A stretch of DNA of 64,000 nucleotides from SAR86 cluster bacterium SAR86A (GTDB lineage Bacteria > Pseudomonadota > Gammaproteobacteria > Magnimaribacterales > D2472). Both the position numbers and the translations under genes were made by a program. The number at the start of each line of letters is the position of its first letter. Within the stretch, counting starts at the first letter, position 1. The notes below the pieces were generated by a model. It was not told where the DNA came from, made no database searches, and saw only the letters and a list, made by a program, of their open reading frames with translations. Location of the stretch: contig JH611156.1 of the NCBI GenBank assembly GCA_000252525.1, forward strand, positions 166,219 through 230,218. Reading direction: 5' to 3'. Of this stretch, positions 30,772 through 46,226 are shown piece after piece.

Positions 30772-31425
30772 ATGAATGATATTTATGACAATAATATGCG
30801 GTTTATACCGCTTCTAAAATTTCTTGATAAGCATAAATACGTATTAATTGCTTCCGTCGCTACAATTTTGCTATTAATTAGTTTTTTTGTTGTCTCCAAT
30901 CAAATTAGCAAGCAAAAACATAACGAGGCTGCCTCAATTTATAGTAAGTGGCTTATTGAAATATCAAAAGACGATCCTGATTTAATTGAAATAGACAATA
31001 TGCTTTCATCATTCGTAAATGATTATCAGGATACTGGTTACGCTCTAATTGCATTACTTACAAAAGCAAATCTGGATGCAAAAAATGGAAATTTAGATTC
31101 AGCATTAGTTAACTTTAATAAAATAATTGAGTTTACTGATGGTTACAGAGGCAATAAAGTTTTTAATAAATTAGCCAGAGTTAGCTCAGCAAGAATTAAT
31201 TTATCAAATGGTCAAGTTGAGGAAGCTTTAGAAAAAATACAAGGTTATTCATCCACTGATACAAATGCTTATATTCATGAGTTAACTGGTGATATCTTGG
31301 CAGAGCAAAATAAATCAGAACTAGCAATTAAACAATATCAGTTGGCCTCTGAAAAATATTCTGATCAGACATCTAAATCAATCATTTCCATGAAAATAGC
31401 AAATTTGGACAATGGAAATGAGTAA
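30772..31425 (+). CDS. yfgM: YfgM-like tetratricopeptide membrane protein
   Basis: N-terminal TM with TPR-like repeats; between hisS and bamB. Confidence 0.8.
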   Translation: MNDIYDNNMRFIPLLKFLDKHKYVLIASVATILLLISFFVVSNQISKQKHNEAASIYSKWLIEISKDDPDLIEIDNMLSSFVNDYQDTGYALIALLTKANLDAKNGNLDSALVNFNKIIEFTDGYRGNKVFNKLARVSSARINLSNGQVEEALEKIQGYSSTDTNAYIHELTGDILAEQNKSELAIKQYQLASEKYSDQTSKSIISMKIANLDNGNE

Positions 31426-32581
31426 ATTAAATAAAAAAACATTTTTTATTATCTTGCTGTCATCATCTTTAGTTTCGTGCTCAACATTTGATAGCTTGCG
31501 ATTTTGGCAAAATGACGATGATGTTGATCCTGATGAGCCAAAAGAACTCTTGTCTTTTAATGAACAAAGAAACATTAATATCGAATGGGATATTTCTTTT
31601 AATGGAGTCAATGATCTAGGAAGCTTTAAACCAGGTTTTAGTTCAGAAAATTTATTTTTTGCAGATGCTGAAGGTAATCTGATATCTGTTCAATCATCAA
31701 CTGGTAAAGAAAATTGGAAAAAACAACTAAATTTTTTATCCTCAGGAGTCGCATCGGGATTCGGTATATTGGTTGTTTCAGATATTAAAGGGAATGTAAT
31801 AGCTTTAAATCAAAATGATGGTTCTGAAATTTGGTCAACAAATGTTAAGGGTGAGGTCCTCAGCACAGCAGCTATTGATCCTAAGACAGTGGTTGTTAAA
31901 ACTGGTTCTGGAGAATTAATTGGACTTGAAAAAACATCTGGTGAAACTTTATGGTCTTATAGATCTAAGTTACCAACTTTAACAATAAGAGGTAGTAGCA
32001 GCCCTGTCATATTTGATAACAACGTATTTGTAACATTTGATAATGGGAGGCTTGGTGTTTTTGATATAAATTCTGGATTTTTATTATGGGATGGGGCAAT
32101 TTCATATGTTAGTGGTACCTCTGAGCTTGATAACTTAATTGATGCAGATGCTGACCCTGTAGTTGATGGTGGTCTTGTTTATACAACTAATTATCAAGGT
32201 AAATTAAATATTTTTGATATAGCTCAAAAAAGATCTGTATGGTCTTATGACGTTTCATCATTCTTTTCACCAGTTGTTTCAAGAGGCATGATAATAGTCT
32301 CAGAATCCAATTCAAATATTAAGTCTTTTTCTGCAAAAAGCCTTGAGGAGTCTTGGTCTAATGAGGATTATTTAAATAGAGAACTCTCAAATCCAGCAAG
32401 CTTCAAAGGTAATTTGGTTTTTGGAGATTTTGAGGGATATTTACATGTGATAGATCCTTTAAATGGTAAGACAATTGGACGAAAAAAAATTTCAAAGAAA
32501 CCAATAAAAACTTTATTTAGCCGAAGCAATTCTTTATATGCTATAGATGAAGCATTTAATTTATTTTCTGTAAGCATATAG
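31412..32581 (+). CDS. bamB: Outer membrane assembly lipoprotein BamB
   Basis: Lipobox VSCSTF; PQQ-like blades (SSTGKENWKKQL, NQNDGSEIWSTNV). Confidence 0.92.
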   Translation: MEMSKLNKKTFFIILLSSSLVSCSTFDSLRFWQNDDDVDPDEPKELLSFNEQRNINIEWDISFNGVNDLGSFKPGFSSENLFFADAEGNLISVQSSTGKENWKKQLNFLSSGVASGFGILVVSDIKGNVIALNQNDGSEIWSTNVKGEVLSTAAIDPKTVVVKTGSGELIGLEKTSGETLWSYRSKLPTLTIRGSSSPVIFDNNVFVTFDNGRLGVFDINSGFLLWDGAISYVSGTSELDNLIDADADPVVDGGLVYTTNYQGKLNIFDIAQKRSVWSYDVSSFFSPVVSRGMIIVSESNSNIKSFSAKSLEESWSNEDYLNRELSNPASFKGNLVFGDFEGYLHVIDPLNGKTIGRKKISKKPIKTLFSRSNSLYAIDEAFNLFSVSI

Positions 32582-32595
32582 AATGATATATCAAA

Positions 32596-33981
32596 ATGTT
32601 TACTTCAATTGCAATAATAGGGCGTCCAAACGTAGGTAAATCATCCCTTTTTAATAAATTAACTAGGTCAAGAGATGCAATCGTTTCTGACTTTCCAGGT
32701 TTAACCAAAGATAGAAACTATGGTTATTTCGAATCTAAACATAAAAAGACCCTTCTAATTGATACCGGTGGAATATCTCAATCAAATGATGGACTTAAGG
32801 GCGCAATTTCTCAACAAGCGTGGATTGCTGTCCAAGAATCTTCATTAATAATATTGCTTATTGATGGCTCAGAAGATTTATCAAAAGAAGATTTAGAGAT
32901 TATCACAAACCTTCGAAAGTTAAATAAAGAATTTATAACAGTTGTAAATAAAATTGATAAAAAAACAGACTCCAGTGCAGTACAAGATATTCACAAAAAT
33001 GGCATCAAAGAATTCTATGAAATTAGCGTAGAGCATTCTATTAACCTCTCTAAACTTAAATCTTTTTTAGAGAGTAAAATACCTGAAAAAAATAATGACA
33101 TTTCAGATGATAAAAAGGTTGCCGTGCTTGGCAGACCAAATGCAGGCAAATCAACTTTTATAAATCAATTAGTCAACGAGGAAAGACTCATAGTGAGTGA
33201 AATAGCTGGCACGACCATTGATGCTATCAGCATACCTTTTGAAATAAATAATGATAAATTTACTTTGATAGATACTGCAGGCATTCGTAAGGGCTATAAA
33301 TACAATCATAAAGTAGAGTATTTTTCATTTATTAGAGCTCTTCATGCTGTAGAGAAATCAGATATTGTTATATTTCTTTGTGATGCTAATGAAAGTTTAG
33401 TAGACCAAGACCTAAAGATACTTAATATAATCATTGATGCTGGCAAACCGATTCTTTTTGCTTTCAATAAAATTGACCTTTTATCAAAACAAGATCTTTT
33501 AAATTTGTACCAAACAAAAAAAATGCAATCTGAGTTCATGCAAAAGATTATAAAAGTTGAAATTTCTGCTTTTAAAAGGAAAGGCTTTAAAAGAGTGTTC
33601 AAAGAAACAAATAATATAATTAAAAAATCTAAAGAAAGTTTTTCTACTTCAATGTTAAATAAATTACTTGATAAATTTGTTAAGCAAAGCGCGCCACCTT
33701 CTGTAGGTGGTCGACTGTTAAAATTTAAACACGTACATTTTAGCGGCATATATCCAACTACTTTGGTTATTAATGCTAATCAGGATAAAAAAATTCCTGC
33801 AAATTATAGAAAGTATCTTGAAAATTCATTTAGAAAAGAACTAAATTTAGACAGTATTCAGTTGAAATTAATTTTTAAAAAATCTTTAAATCCATATCAA
33901 GATAAAAAAAATATATTAACTGGTCGTCAAGAAAAAAAGAGACAAAGATTAATCAAGCACAAAAGTAAATCAAAAAAATAA
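32596..33981 (+). CDS. der: GTPase Der (EngA)
   Basis: Two G domains: IAIIGRPNVGKSSLFNKLT and VAVLGRPNAGKSTFINQL; KH-like C-terminus. Confidence 0.96.
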   Translation: MFTSIAIIGRPNVGKSSLFNKLTRSRDAIVSDFPGLTKDRNYGYFESKHKKTLLIDTGGISQSNDGLKGAISQQAWIAVQESSLIILLIDGSEDLSKEDLEIITNLRKLNKEFITVVNKIDKKTDSSAVQDIHKNGIKEFYEISVEHSINLSKLKSFLESKIPEKNNDISDDKKVAVLGRPNAGKSTFINQLVNEERLIVSEIAGTTIDAISIPFEINNDKFTLIDTAGIRKGYKYNHKVEYFSFIRALHAVEKSDIVIFLCDANESLVDQDLKILNIIIDAGKPILFAFNKIDLLSKQDLLNLYQTKKMQSEFMQKIIKVEISAFKRKGFKRVFKETNNIIKKSKESFSTSMLNKLLDKFVKQSAPPSVGGRLLKFKHVHFSGIYPTTLVINANQDKKIPANYRKYLENSFRKELNLDSIQLKLIFKKSLNPYQDKKNILTGRQEKKRQRLIKHKSKSKK

Positions 33982-34040
33982 TAATCTGCTGTATAATTTT
34001 GCATATATTTAACTGCTGATATTTATAACCAAAGCACACG

Positions 34041-34424
34041 ATGGAAGGAAGACCAGTATATTTAGATCTTACAAAAATAAGATTACCCATGTCTGCTTTT
34101 TCCTCAATTACGCACAGACTTTCAGGAATGTATACATTTTTTATTACGCTTCCTGTGATTTTATATCTTATTTATTTTTCAACATCTTCGAAAACAAATT
34201 TTGATAATTTAGTATCAAGCATTTCTTCAATCTCATTTTTTTCATTTTTTATTTATGTGAGTTTGTTAGTTTTTTGGTATCACTTGCTGACTGGATTGAG
34301 ACATTTGATAATGGATTTCCTTCATATTGGAGAGTCTTTAAATACTGCAAATAACTCAGCAATATTTGTGATTGTATTTTGGATCATTTCATCGCTTTCA
34401 ATTTTATTCTATATATATTCATGA
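34041..34424 (+). CDS. sdhC: Succinate dehydrogenase cytochrome b556 subunit
   Basis: RPVYLDLTKIRLPMSAFSSITHRLSGMYTFF...HLLTGLRHLIMDFLH. Confidence 0.93.
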   Translation: MEGRPVYLDLTKIRLPMSAFSSITHRLSGMYTFFITLPVILYLIYFSTSSKTNFDNLVSSISSISFFSFFIYVSLLVFWYHLLTGLRHLIMDFLHIGESLNTANNSAIFVIVFWIISSLSILFYIYS

Positions 34425-34783
34425 AAGGTTCAGTAATTTGGAATTTACAACGCTACAGTTCATTAATTGTTCTTTCATACGTTGTTTATGTAATGATATT
34501 TATTTTATCTTTTGAAGGGGAGATAGGTTTTTTTGATTGGACTAAGTTTTTTTTATCTTTTCAGATGAGATTTTTAACATCAATAGTATGTGTTTTTATT
34601 CTTATTCATGCTTTTATTGGTTTGTGGACAGTTGGAACTGATTATTTAACAAAGAGAACACTGGGTTTTTTAAGCAATCCTCTGTCTGCCATGGCTGATT
34701 TGCTCAGAAAGGCATATCTTTTTCTATTTGTGGTGTTAGGTTTAATGTACTTAACTGTAATTTTATATATAATATGGACATAA
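34421..34783 (+). CDS. sdhD: Succinate dehydrogenase membrane anchor subunit
   Basis: HAFIGLWTVGTDYL motif; ATG at 34421 in ORF 34379-34783; between sdhC and sdhA. Confidence 0.88.
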   Translation: MKGSVIWNLQRYSSLIVLSYVVYVMIFILSFEGEIGFFDWTKFFLSFQMRFLTSIVCVFILIHAFIGLWTVGTDYLTKRTLGFLSNPLSAMADLLRKAYLFLFVVLGLMYLTVILYIIWT

Positions 34784-34818
34784 GTAATAATTATAAGCAA
34801 TTATAAATATTATCAATA

Positions 34819-36603
34819 ATGAACAATATATTTACTGACAATATTAAAACAATAGAATTTGACTCACTTATAGTTGGTGGGGGTGGCTCAGGTATGAGAG
34901 CATCTCTCGAGCTTGCAAAATCCGGTCTTAAAACTGCAGTTGTGTCAAAAGTATTTCCAACCAGATCTCATACTGTTTCTGCTCAAGGAGGAATTACATG
35001 TGCAATTGCCAGTGCTGATCCAAATGACGATTGGAGATGGCATATGTACGATACTGTAAAAGGAGCTGATTTTATAGGAGATCAAGACGCTATTGAATAT
35101 TTGTGTTCAGAGGGTCCAAAAGCTGTTTTTGAGCTTGAACATATGGGATTGCCATTTTCTAGGTTTGAAAATGGAAGAATATACCAGAGACCTTTTGGTG
35201 GCCAATCAAAAGATTTTGGTAAAGGTGGTCAAGCAGCAAGAACATGTGCCGCTGCTGACAGAACCGGTCATGCGCTTTTACATACTCTCTATCAAAATAA
35301 TGTGAAAGAAGGTACGAATTTTTTAAATGAATGGTTCGCTGTTGATTTAGTTAAAAATTCAAAGGATGAGGTCACTGGTGTAATAGCATTTTCAATTGAA
35401 AATGGTGAAGTTGCATATCTTAAAGCTCAAGCGACTGTGCTTGCTACTGGAGGTGCTGGGAGAATTTATGCATCCACAACAAATGCTCTCATAAACACTG
35501 GTGATGGATTAGGGATGGCATTAAGAGCTGGATTTCCAGCACAAGATATGGAAATGTGGCAGTTTCACCCCACTGGAATATATGGTGCAGGATCACTTGT
35601 AACTGAGGGTTGCAGAGGTGAGGGAGGATATCTTATAAATAAGGATGGTGAGAGATTCATGGAAAGATATGCACCAAATGTGAAAGATCTTGCAGGCAGA
35701 GATGTTGTTGCTAGATCAATGGTACTAGAAATACTCGAAGGTAGAGGATGTGGTGAAAAAAATGACCACATTTTCTTGAAATTAGACCATCTCGGTGCTG
35801 ACGTATTAAATTCAAAATTACCAGGAATTTGTGAACTTTCAAGGACTTTTGCACATGTTGATCCTATATACGAACCAATTCCAGTTGTGCCTACTTGTCA
35901 CTACATGATGGGCGGCACTCCTACAAATGTTAATGGTCAAGCATTTACTAGAATTAATGATGAAGATAAATTAATTCCAGGTTTATTTTCAGCTGGTGAA
36001 GCAGCATGTGTATCAGTTCATGGAGCAAATAGATTGGGAGGTAATTCTCTTCTAGATCTAGTTGTTTTTGGAAGAGCAACAGGCATGCATATACAAAACG
36101 AATTAAAATCTGGAGGCGGAGTTGATTCTGCTACTAGAAGTGATATTAAACAATCTTTAGAAAGATTAAATATATTAAATGAGTCTAAAGATGGTTTTGA
36201 CCCCGCTGAGGTAAAAAGGGAACTACAAGAGTGTATGCAAAATTATTTTGGAGTTTTTAGAAGAGGCGAGTTTATGAAGAAGGGTCTCGATCAACTCAAT
36301 GAGATTAGGGAAAAGGTTGATAACCTCCATCTTAAAGATAAGAGTGACGCATTTAATACAAGTAGAGTAGAAGCAATAGAATTACAAAATCTCTTCGAAG
36401 TCGCAGAAGCAACAGCAGTTTCGGCATACATGAGAAATGAAAGCAGAGGTGCACATGCACGTGATGACTTTCCTGAAAGAGATGATGAAAATTGGTTGTG
36501 TCACACTATTTTTGATCCTAAAAATAAAGAAGTTTCGAAACGTGACGTTAATTTTCAACCATCTAAGGTTGAAGCCTTTCCACCTAAAGTGAGGACATAT
36601 TAA
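34819..36603 (+). CDS. sdhA: Succinate dehydrogenase flavoprotein subunit
   Basis: [41 protein letters not shown]. Confidence 0.97.
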   Translation: MNNIFTDNIKTIEFDSLIVGGGGSGMRASLELAKSGLKTAVVSKVFPTRSHTVSAQGGITCAIASADPNDDWRWHMYDTVKGADFIGDQDAIEYLCSEGPKAVFELEHMGLPFSRFENGRIYQRPFGGQSKDFGKGGQAARTCAAADRTGHALLHTLYQNNVKEGTNFLNEWFAVDLVKNSKDEVTGVIAFSIENGEVAYLKAQATVLATGGAGRIYASTTNALINTGDGLGMALRAGFPAQDMEMWQFHPTGIYGAGSLVTEGCRGEGGYLINKDGERFMERYAPNVKDLAGRDVVARSMVLEILEGRGCGEKNDHIFLKLDHLGADVLNSKLPGICELSRTFAHVDPIYEPIPVVPTCHYMMGGTPTNVNGQAFTRINDEDKLIPGLFSAGEAACVSVHGANRLGGNSLLDLVVFGRATGMHIQNELKSGGGVDSATRSDIKQSLERLNILNESKDGFDPAEVKRELQECMQNYFGVFRRGEFMKKGLDQLNEIREKVDNLHLKDKSDAFNTSRVEAIELQNLFEVAEATAVSAYMRNESRGAHARDDFPERDDENWLCHTIFDPKNKEVSKRDVNFQPSKVEAFPPKVRTY

Positions 36604-37343
36604 TGTTTGGTAATAAATTGCATGTAAGCTTGTATAGATACAATCCCGAAGAGGATCAGTTCCCTTATATGAAAAAATATACTATTGATAAACCTGATAG
36701 AGATATTATGGTGCTTGATTTATTACATCTATTAAAAGAAGAAGATCAATCTATATCTTACAGAAGATCATGTAGAGAAGGTGTGTGCGGTTCTGATGGA
36801 ATGAACATAAATGGTAAGAATGGTTTGGCTTGCATCACACCAATTTCTTCAGTTTTGAAGAAAAATAAAATCGAATTAAGACCTTTACCAGGACTTCCTG
36901 TAATTAGAGATCTCGTTGTGGATATGACTGAGTTTTATGCTCAGTACGAAAAGATAAAACCGTTTTTACAAAATGAAACAACAGCTCCTGAGCAAGAAAG
37001 GCTTCAGTCTCCTGAGGAAAGAGATAAGCTTGATGGTTTGTATGAGTGCATTCTATGTGCATGCTGTTCTACAAGTTGTCCATCTTTTTGGTGGAATCCT
37101 GATAAATTTGTAGGTCCTGCGGCATTACTTCAAGCCTATAGATTTTTAGCAGACTCTAGAGATCTCAAAACTGAGGAAAGGTTGAATGATTTATCCGACC
37201 CATTTAGTGTTTATAGATGTCATGGCATCATGAACTGTGTAAATGTTTGTCCTAAAGGCCTTAATCCAAATAAGGCAATTGGTGAAATAAAATCTATGTT
37301 ACATAAAAATAAAAAGGATATAATTGCTTCTGATAGAATATAA
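36603..37343 (+). CDS. sdhB: Succinate dehydrogenase iron-sulfur subunit
   Basis: SYRRSCREGVCGSDGMNINGKNGLAC...YECILCACCSTSCPSFWWN...CHGIMNCVNVCPKGLNP. Confidence 0.97.
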   Translation: MFGNKLHVSLYRYNPEEDQFPYMKKYTIDKPDRDIMVLDLLHLLKEEDQSISYRRSCREGVCGSDGMNINGKNGLACITPISSVLKKNKIELRPLPGLPVIRDLVVDMTEFYAQYEKIKPFLQNETTAPEQERLQSPEERDKLDGLYECILCACCSTSCPSFWWNPDKFVGPAALLQAYRFLADSRDLKTEERLNDLSDPFSVYRCHGIMNCVNVCPKGLNPNKAIGEIKSMLHKNKKDIIASDRI

Positions 37344-37357
37344 ATTTTAAACAGAAA

Positions 37358-40162
37358 ATGACCATATCTATGAAAGAGCTTTGGGGGAGCTCGCACATTT
37401 CAGCTGGGCATGCAGCCTACTTAGAATCTCTTTACGAAACTTATATCACAGATCCAAACTCTCTCTCTGAAGAGTGGATAAATTTCTTTGAGAATTTGCC
37501 TCATCATGCTACTTCAAATGGTGAGATATCACACCAAAATATTGTTAGGGAGTTTAAAAATGTTTCTAGAAAAAACTCTGTCACTAAGTCATCAGTTGAT
37601 GAAAGGCAGGGTAAAGTAATTCGACTTATCCAATCATATCGAAATAGAGGTCATCAGCAAGCCAACTTAGATCCATTGGGTCTTATGATCAGGGAAAAAA
37701 TTGAAGATCTCAATATTGAATTTCATGGCCTGAGCAGTAGCGATCTTGAGGAGGAGTTTTATACAGATACATTTATGCCGGGTTCAGAAAAAATGAAGTT
37801 AAAAGAAATCTTAGCAAGTCTCGAAGAAATTTATTGTGGGAACATTGGCATAGAGTGTAATCATATTATGGAATCAAATGAGAGAAGGTGGTTTCAAAGA
37901 AAATTTGAATCAAAACTTAAAGAATATTCTTTTTCAGAAGAAGAAAAACTCAATATTTATGAAAGATTAAATTCAGCTGAAGGTCTCGCAAAATATCTAT
38001 CGGCAAAATATCCAGGAATGAAACGTTTTGGCATTGATGGAGCTGAATCTTTAGTCCCTCTTATAGAAAATGTTATCCAAAACTTTGGTTCAATGGGTGC
38101 AAATCAAATATGTTTCGGGATGGCCCATAGAGGAAGATTAAATTTACTTGTAAACGTATTAGGAAAATTGCCATCAGAATTATTTTCCGCTTTCGATGAA
38201 AATTTTGAATTAGAGGGAGCAAGCACTGGCGATGTTAAATACCATTTAGGTTTTTCTTCAAACTTTAATACTCCCGGTGGAGAGGTTCATGTTTCTTTAT
38301 TTAATAATCCATCTCATTTAGAAATTGTAGATCCTGTTGTAATAGGCTCTGTAAGAGCTCGACAAGATAGGCTTAAAGATAAGGATAGATCAAAAGTTGT
38401 CCCAATATTGCTTCACGGAGACGCGTCCTTCTCTGGACAAGGTGTTGTTATGGAATCTCTTCAAATGTCTCAAACTAGAGGTTTTAGCGTTGGTGGAACA
38501 GTTCATATTATTGTTAACAATCAGATAGGCTTTACTACGAGTAATAAAGATGATTCTAGATCGACTGACTATTCGTCTGATGTTGCAAAAATGATCCAAG
38601 CACCAATAATCCACGTTAATGGAGATGATCCTGAAATGGTAATTAATGCTGCAAAAATAGCTTGCAAGTATCGTAATAAATTTAAAAAAGACATTGTTAT
38701 TGATCTATTTTGTTATAGGAGAAGAGGTCACAATGAAGCTGATGATCCTTCAGCAACTCAACCAATTATGTATAACAAAATCTCTAAACATCCTTCTGTT
38801 TTAAGTCAATATGAAGAGAAGTTAATTCATGAAGGACTAATTGATAAAGTTAAAGCTAAAAAAATTAAATCAGATTATAGAAAATCGCTTGAGGGCGGTA
38901 AATCGGTTGCAAAAAATCTTGCTGAAAAACCGAATGATTCTTTATGGTTTGATTGGCAACCATACATGGATGTAAAGTGGTGGCCAAAAGTTAATACCAA
39001 ATTTCCAAAACAAAAATTTAAAAAACTAGGCAGTGAAATATGCAAAATACCAGATTCTTTTAATCTAGGTTCGCAAGCGAAAAAAATATTTTCTGACAGG
39101 TTGGAAATGACCAATTCTAAATTGATGACGAATTGGGGGTATGCCGAAATTATGGCCTATGCATCATTACTGAGTGAAGGTTACCCTATAAGAATTACTG
39201 GACAAGATGTAAGAAGGGGTACTTTCTCTCACAGACATGCATGTATTTTTGATTCCAAAACAGGTAATGGTCATATTCCTCTTGCAAAAATTGCAGCTGA
39301 AAATAAAACAAAGTTTGATATTTATGATTCATTATTATCTGAAGAGGCAGTACTCGCTTTTGAGTATGGTTATTCTGCGACGTGGCCATCAGGATTAACA
39401 ATTTGGGAAGCGCAATTTGGTGATTTTGCTAACGGCGCTCAAGTTGTTATTGATCAATTTATTGTTTCAGCTCAACATAAATGGGAGAGATTATCTGGTT
39501 TGGTTATGCTTTTACCTCATGGTTATGAGGGACAAGGTCCAGAACATAGCAGCGCAAGGATAGAAAGATTTTTACAGCTATGTGCATCTGAGAATATACA
39601 AGTTTGTGTTCCAAGCACTCCATCTCAAATATTTCATTTGCTCCGAAGGCAAGCTATCAGGAAAATGAGAACACCTCTTGTTGTAATATCACCTAAAAGT
39701 TTGTTGAGAAACCCAGAAGCAGTTTCTAGTCTTGAGGATTTATATAATGGCAGTTTTTCCTGTGTAATTGATGACGACTCTGATAAGAAAAAAGTTAATA
39801 AAGTAATTATGTGCTCTGGGAAAGTTTTCTATGATTTAAATAAAAAGAAGAAAGAAAATAATATAAAAGACATTGCTTTAATAAGAATTGAACAACTTTA
39901 TCCTTTTCCTTACGATGACCTTGAAGAAATACTCACAAAGTACGAAAATGTACAAGAATTTGTATGGTGTCAGGAAGAACCGTTAAATCAGGGTGCATGG
40001 TTTAGTCATAGACACAGAATACAAAGAGTTATTGATAGAATAGACACTTCCAAAGAAGTAGGTCTTGTTAGTAGACCCGCTGCAGCAGCACCTGCAGTTG
40101 GACTAATGAAACTACATCTTCAACAACAGGAAGAGCTTGTAAATAAGGCATTAATTAAATGA
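37358..40162 (+). CDS. sucA: 2-oxoglutarate dehydrogenase E1
   Basis: [13 protein letters not shown]...[17 protein letters not shown]...[13 protein letters not shown]...[15 protein letters not shown]. Confidence 0.97.
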   Translation: MTISMKELWGSSHISAGHAAYLESLYETYITDPNSLSEEWINFFENLPHHATSNGEISHQNIVREFKNVSRKNSVTKSSVDERQGKVIRLIQSYRNRGHQQANLDPLGLMIREKIEDLNIEFHGLSSSDLEEEFYTDTFMPGSEKMKLKEILASLEEIYCGNIGIECNHIMESNERRWFQRKFESKLKEYSFSEEEKLNIYERLNSAEGLAKYLSAKYPGMKRFGIDGAESLVPLIENVIQNFGSMGANQICFGMAHRGRLNLLVNVLGKLPSELFSAFDENFELEGASTGDVKYHLGFSSNFNTPGGEVHVSLFNNPSHLEIVDPVVIGSVRARQDRLKDKDRSKVVPILLHGDASFSGQGVVMESLQMSQTRGFSVGGTVHIIVNNQIGFTTSNKDDSRSTDYSSDVAKMIQAPIIHVNGDDPEMVINAAKIACKYRNKFKKDIVIDLFCYRRRGHNEADDPSATQPIMYNKISKHPSVLSQYEEKLIHEGLIDKVKAKKIKSDYRKSLEGGKSVAKNLAEKPNDSLWFDWQPYMDVKWWPKVNTKFPKQKFKKLGSEICKIPDSFNLGSQAKKIFSDRLEMTNSKLMTNWGYAEIMAYASLLSEGYPIRITGQDVRRGTFSHRHACIFDSKTGNGHIPLAKIAAENKTKFDIYDSLLSEEAVLAFEYGYSATWPSGLTIWEAQFGDFANGAQVVIDQFIVSAQHKWERLSGLVMLLPHGYEGQGPEHSSARIERFLQLCASENIQVCVPSTPSQIFHLLRRQAIRKMRTPLVVISPKSLLRNPEAVSSLEDLYNGSFSCVIDDDSDKKKVNKVIMCSGKVFYDLNKKKKENNIKDIALIRIEQLYPFPYDDLEEILTKYENVQEFVWCQEEPLNQGAWFSHRHRIQRVIDRIDTSKEVGLVSRPAAAAPAVGLMKLHLQQQEELVNKALIK

Positions 40163-41355
40163 GTATAGAAATTAAATCACCAACTTTTCCAGAATCAGTT
40201 GCTGATGGCACAATTGCAAATTGGTTAAAAAAAGAAGGTGAAAGTGTTGCACAAGATGAAGTTATTGCCGAAATAGAAACCGATAAAGTTGTTTTAGAAG
40301 TTTTAGCTCAATCAGACGGTGTTATATCTAAAATTCTCAAATCTGAGGGTGAAACTGTAATTAGTTCAGAGGTCATTGGTGAATATGAGGAAGGGGATGT
40401 TCCTGTTGATGAAAAACAAGAAGAGCCACAAGAAAAAGATACAGTGAAATCAGAATCTATTGTAAGTCCTAAAGAAGAGAAAAAGAAAAGCGGCCCTGCA
40501 GTTAAGAAAATACTAGCAGAAAAAAATCTTGATCCTTCAGAAGTGAAACCGTCAGGTAAAGGTAATAGATTAACAAAGGCTGATGTCATAAATCATATTG
40601 CTGCAAAAGATAATGAATCAGTAGTTGAAAAAGTTTCTGATCATCAAGTAGGTGATAGGCCACAAAAAAGAGTTCCAATGTCTAGATTAAGATCTACCAT
40701 TGCAGACAGACTTGTATCTGTTAAACAAAATACCGCAATGCTTACTACTTTTAATGAAGTAGATATGCTACCAATTAAAGAACTAAGATCAAAATATGGA
40801 GCAGAATTTGAAAAAGAGCATGAAGTGAAGCTTGGTTTTATGGGCTTTTTTGTTATAGCTGCAGTTCAGGCTCTTAAGAAATTTCCAGTCGTTAACGCTT
40901 CAATTGATGGAAGTGATATCGTCTATCATGGTTTTCAGGATATCGGTGTAGCTGTTTCTACCGAAAGAGGGCTTGTGGTTCCAGTCATTAAAGATGCAGA
41001 TACAAAATCGTTACCTGAGATTGAAAAATCAATTTTGGAGTATTCTGAAAAGGCAAGAAATGGAAAGCTATCAATTGATGAAATGCAAGGTGGTACATTT
41101 ACTATATCAAATGGAGGAGTATTTGGATCTCTACTTTCGACTCCAATATTAAATGCTCCTCAAACTGCAATATTAGGAATGCATTCAATACAAGATAGAC
41201 CTGTTGCTATTAATGGTGAAGTTTGTGTGCGACCGATGATGTATCTAGCAATGAGTTATGATCACAGACTGCTCGATGGTAGGGAAGCGGTAACATTTCT
41301 TGTGTCCATAAAAGAACAACTAGAATCACCAGAAAGACTTTTATTAAATTTATAA
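40159..41355 (+). CDS. sucB: Dihydrolipoyl succinyltransferase E2
   Basis: Lipoyl domain [40 protein letters not shown]...[14 protein letters not shown]. Confidence 0.97.
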   Translation: MSIEIKSPTFPESVADGTIANWLKKEGESVAQDEVIAEIETDKVVLEVLAQSDGVISKILKSEGETVISSEVIGEYEEGDVPVDEKQEEPQEKDTVKSESIVSPKEEKKKSGPAVKKILAEKNLDPSEVKPSGKGNRLTKADVINHIAAKDNESVVEKVSDHQVGDRPQKRVPMSRLRSTIADRLVSVKQNTAMLTTFNEVDMLPIKELRSKYGAEFEKEHEVKLGFMGFFVIAAVQALKKFPVVNASIDGSDIVYHGFQDIGVAVSTERGLVVPVIKDADTKSLPEIEKSILEYSEKARNGKLSIDEMQGGTFTISNGGVFGSLLSTPILNAPQTAILGMHSIQDRPVAINGEVCVRPMMYLAMSYDHRLLDGREAVTFLVSIKEQLESPERLLLNL

Positions 41356-41360
41356 GATAA

Positions 41361-43941
<2,581 letters not shown>

Positions 43942-43945
<4 letters not shown>

Positions 43946-44811
43946 GCATCTTAGTAAATAAAGATACAAGATTAATTGTTCAAGGATTTACTGGATCTCA
44001 AGGTACTTTGCACTCGGAGCAATCTATAGAGTACGGAACGAATATTGTTGGAGGAGTAACTCCAGGAAAAGGTGGAAAAATTCATCTTAACAAACCAGTA
44101 TACAATTCAGTTGAAGAAGCAGTTAAAGAAGTTAGTCCAAATGCGTCAATTATTTTTGTACCTGCTAAATTTTGCAAGGCATCTATTCTTGAGGCAGCTG
44201 AAGCAGGAATTAAATTAATAATTTGTATTACTGAAGGAGTTCCAACTCTAGATATGCTTGAAGTAAAGAAAAAAGTAGACGAACTTGGCGTAAGACTAAT
44301 TGGACCAAATTGTCCAGGAGTTATTACTCCTGGAGAGGCAAAACTTGGAATAATGCCAGGTAGTATTCATTTACCAGGTTCGATCGGAATAATATCTCGA
44401 TCAGGAACGTTAACTTATGAGGCTGTAAAACAAACAACTGATTTAGGTTTTGGACAGAGCAGTTGTGTAGGTATTGGTGGTGATCCTATTCCTGGATCGT
44501 CATTTATAGATATGCTTAAGTTATTTGAGGAAGACGAACAAACTGAAGCAATTGTCATGGTTGGTGAAATTGGTGGAAATGCTGAAGAGGCTGCTGCAGA
44601 TTATATAAAAAATAATGTAAATAAACCGGTAATTTCTTACATTGCAGGTCAGACAGCACCTGCTGGAAAAAGAATGGGTCATGCGGGTGCAATTATTGCT
44701 GGTGGAAAAGGAACAGCTGCAGAAAAAATTAAAAAACTAAAAGAGTGTGGTGTTCACGTAGCTGATAACTTAGTATCAATTGGTTCTAAAGTGGCTGAAG
44801 TTCTTGGTTAA
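43942..44811 (+). CDS. sucD: Succinyl-CoA synthetase alpha subunit
   Basis: [32 protein letters not shown]...[18 protein letters not shown]. Confidence 0.97.
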
Positions 44812-46159
44812 CATTTTTTTTAATTTTTGAATTCATAATCCATATCAATCTAAAAATTGACAGAAAAGAAAAGATCGTTAATCCAATAATCATTCCGTAC
44901 CACATTCCTTGAGCTCCGAACGGTTCTCCAAATCCAAAGTTAGTTAGATAGTATCCAATCGGCATTGCAAAAATCCAATAGGAAATTAGAAGCAGGATCA
45001 TTGGTATAAAAGTATCTTTATATCCTCTTAAACTTCCAAGGGCACCCATTTGGATTCCGTCAGGTAGTTGAAAAATTGCCGCAAAGAAAATCAAACTTAT
45101 AGCAAGCTCAAGAACAGGTAATTCTGTAGTATATAAACCAACAATGAAAGAACCAAATAAAATAATGATAATGCTATTAATCATTGCTCCAGTCATACAA
45201 AGCATTATTGTAGATGTTGCTGCTACTTTTGCCTGTTTAGGATTTTTCTCACCAATAAGATTTCCAACCCTTGTTGATGATGCTAAACCAATAGCTAATG
45301 GAACCATGAAAAATAAGCTAGCAATATTAATTGCAACTGAATGACTGGCAACAACTATTTCTCCAAGAACACTAAGTATGATTGCAGCCCCTGAAAACAT
45401 ACTCAGCTCAATGAAAATGCCTAGTCCAATTGGCAGCCCAAGTTTAAAAACTTCCTTTGTGGTATTCATAGAAGGCAAAGTAAATTTAGCAAATGGCTCT
45501 GTTTTCTTATAATTTTTTGATGTGTTTATATAAATAAATATAGATATCATCATAATAAACGAAACTATTGATGTAGCAATACCACAACCAACTCCTCCGA
45601 GTTTTGGTGCACCAAAATAACCATAAACAAAAATTAAATCTAGAGGAATATTAAGAAGCATGCCAGCAAAAGCTATATAAAAAACTGGTTTTGTATACGT
45701 CATCCCCTCGCTGTAACATCTTAAACAAGTAAAAATTGTTACAAAAAACCAGCCTATTGAAACTGCTTTTAGATAGTCAATAGTAATTGACGTAATTGAG
45801 CTCTTTATTGGTAATAAATCAATGATTATATTCATATTAAAAAATATAAAAGCCATAAATAAGCCAAGCGCTGCCGCTACCCATAGAATTTCTCTAAGCT
45901 TTTTACCAATTTCTAGAAATTTTTTTGCGCCGTAGAGTTGAGCAACAATTGGAGTTACAGCAAAAATTATTCCAGTAAAAAAGAACCATATAGTATTTGA
46001 GAATGCAGTTCCCACTGCTAAGCCAGCAAGATCATTTGCACTTGCTCTTCCTGCAATTATTGTATCTGTTGCACCCATAAGTGCGTATGAAAGCTGAGAT
46101 CCAAAAATTGGAATACCTATTTTGATAAGTTGTCGAAATTCAAAGAAATATTTTTGCAT
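44786..46159 (-). CDS. MATE family efflux transporter (NorM-like)
   Basis: 12 [41 protein letters not shown]. Confidence 0.92.
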   Translation of the reverse strand: MQKYFFEFRQLIKIGIPIFGSQLSYALMGATDTIIAGRASANDLAGLAVGTAFSNTIWFFFTGIIFAVTPIVAQLYGAKKFLEIGKKLREILWVAAALGLFMAFIFFNMNIIIDLLPIKSSITSITIDYLKAVSIGWFFVTIFTCLRCYSEGMTYTKPVFYIAFAGMLLNIPLDLIFVYGYFGAPKLGGVGCGIATSIVSFIMMISIFIYINTSKNYKKTEPFAKFTLPSMNTTKEVFKLGLPIGLGIFIELSMFSGAAIILSVLGEIVVASHSVAINIASLFFMVPLAIGLASSTRVGNLIGEKNPKQAKVAATSTIMLCMTGAMINSIIIILFGSFIVGLYTTELPVLELAISLIFFAAIFQLPDGIQMGALGSLRGYKDTFIPMILLLISYWIFAMPIGYYLTNFGFGEPFGAQGMWYGMIIGLTIFSFLSIFRLIWIMNSKIKKNVNQELQPL

Positions 46160-46226
46160 GCTCGAATAAGTTTATTATTTTTTTGCGTACTTTATCATAT
46201 TAAAATATATATATTCGGAGAAAAAT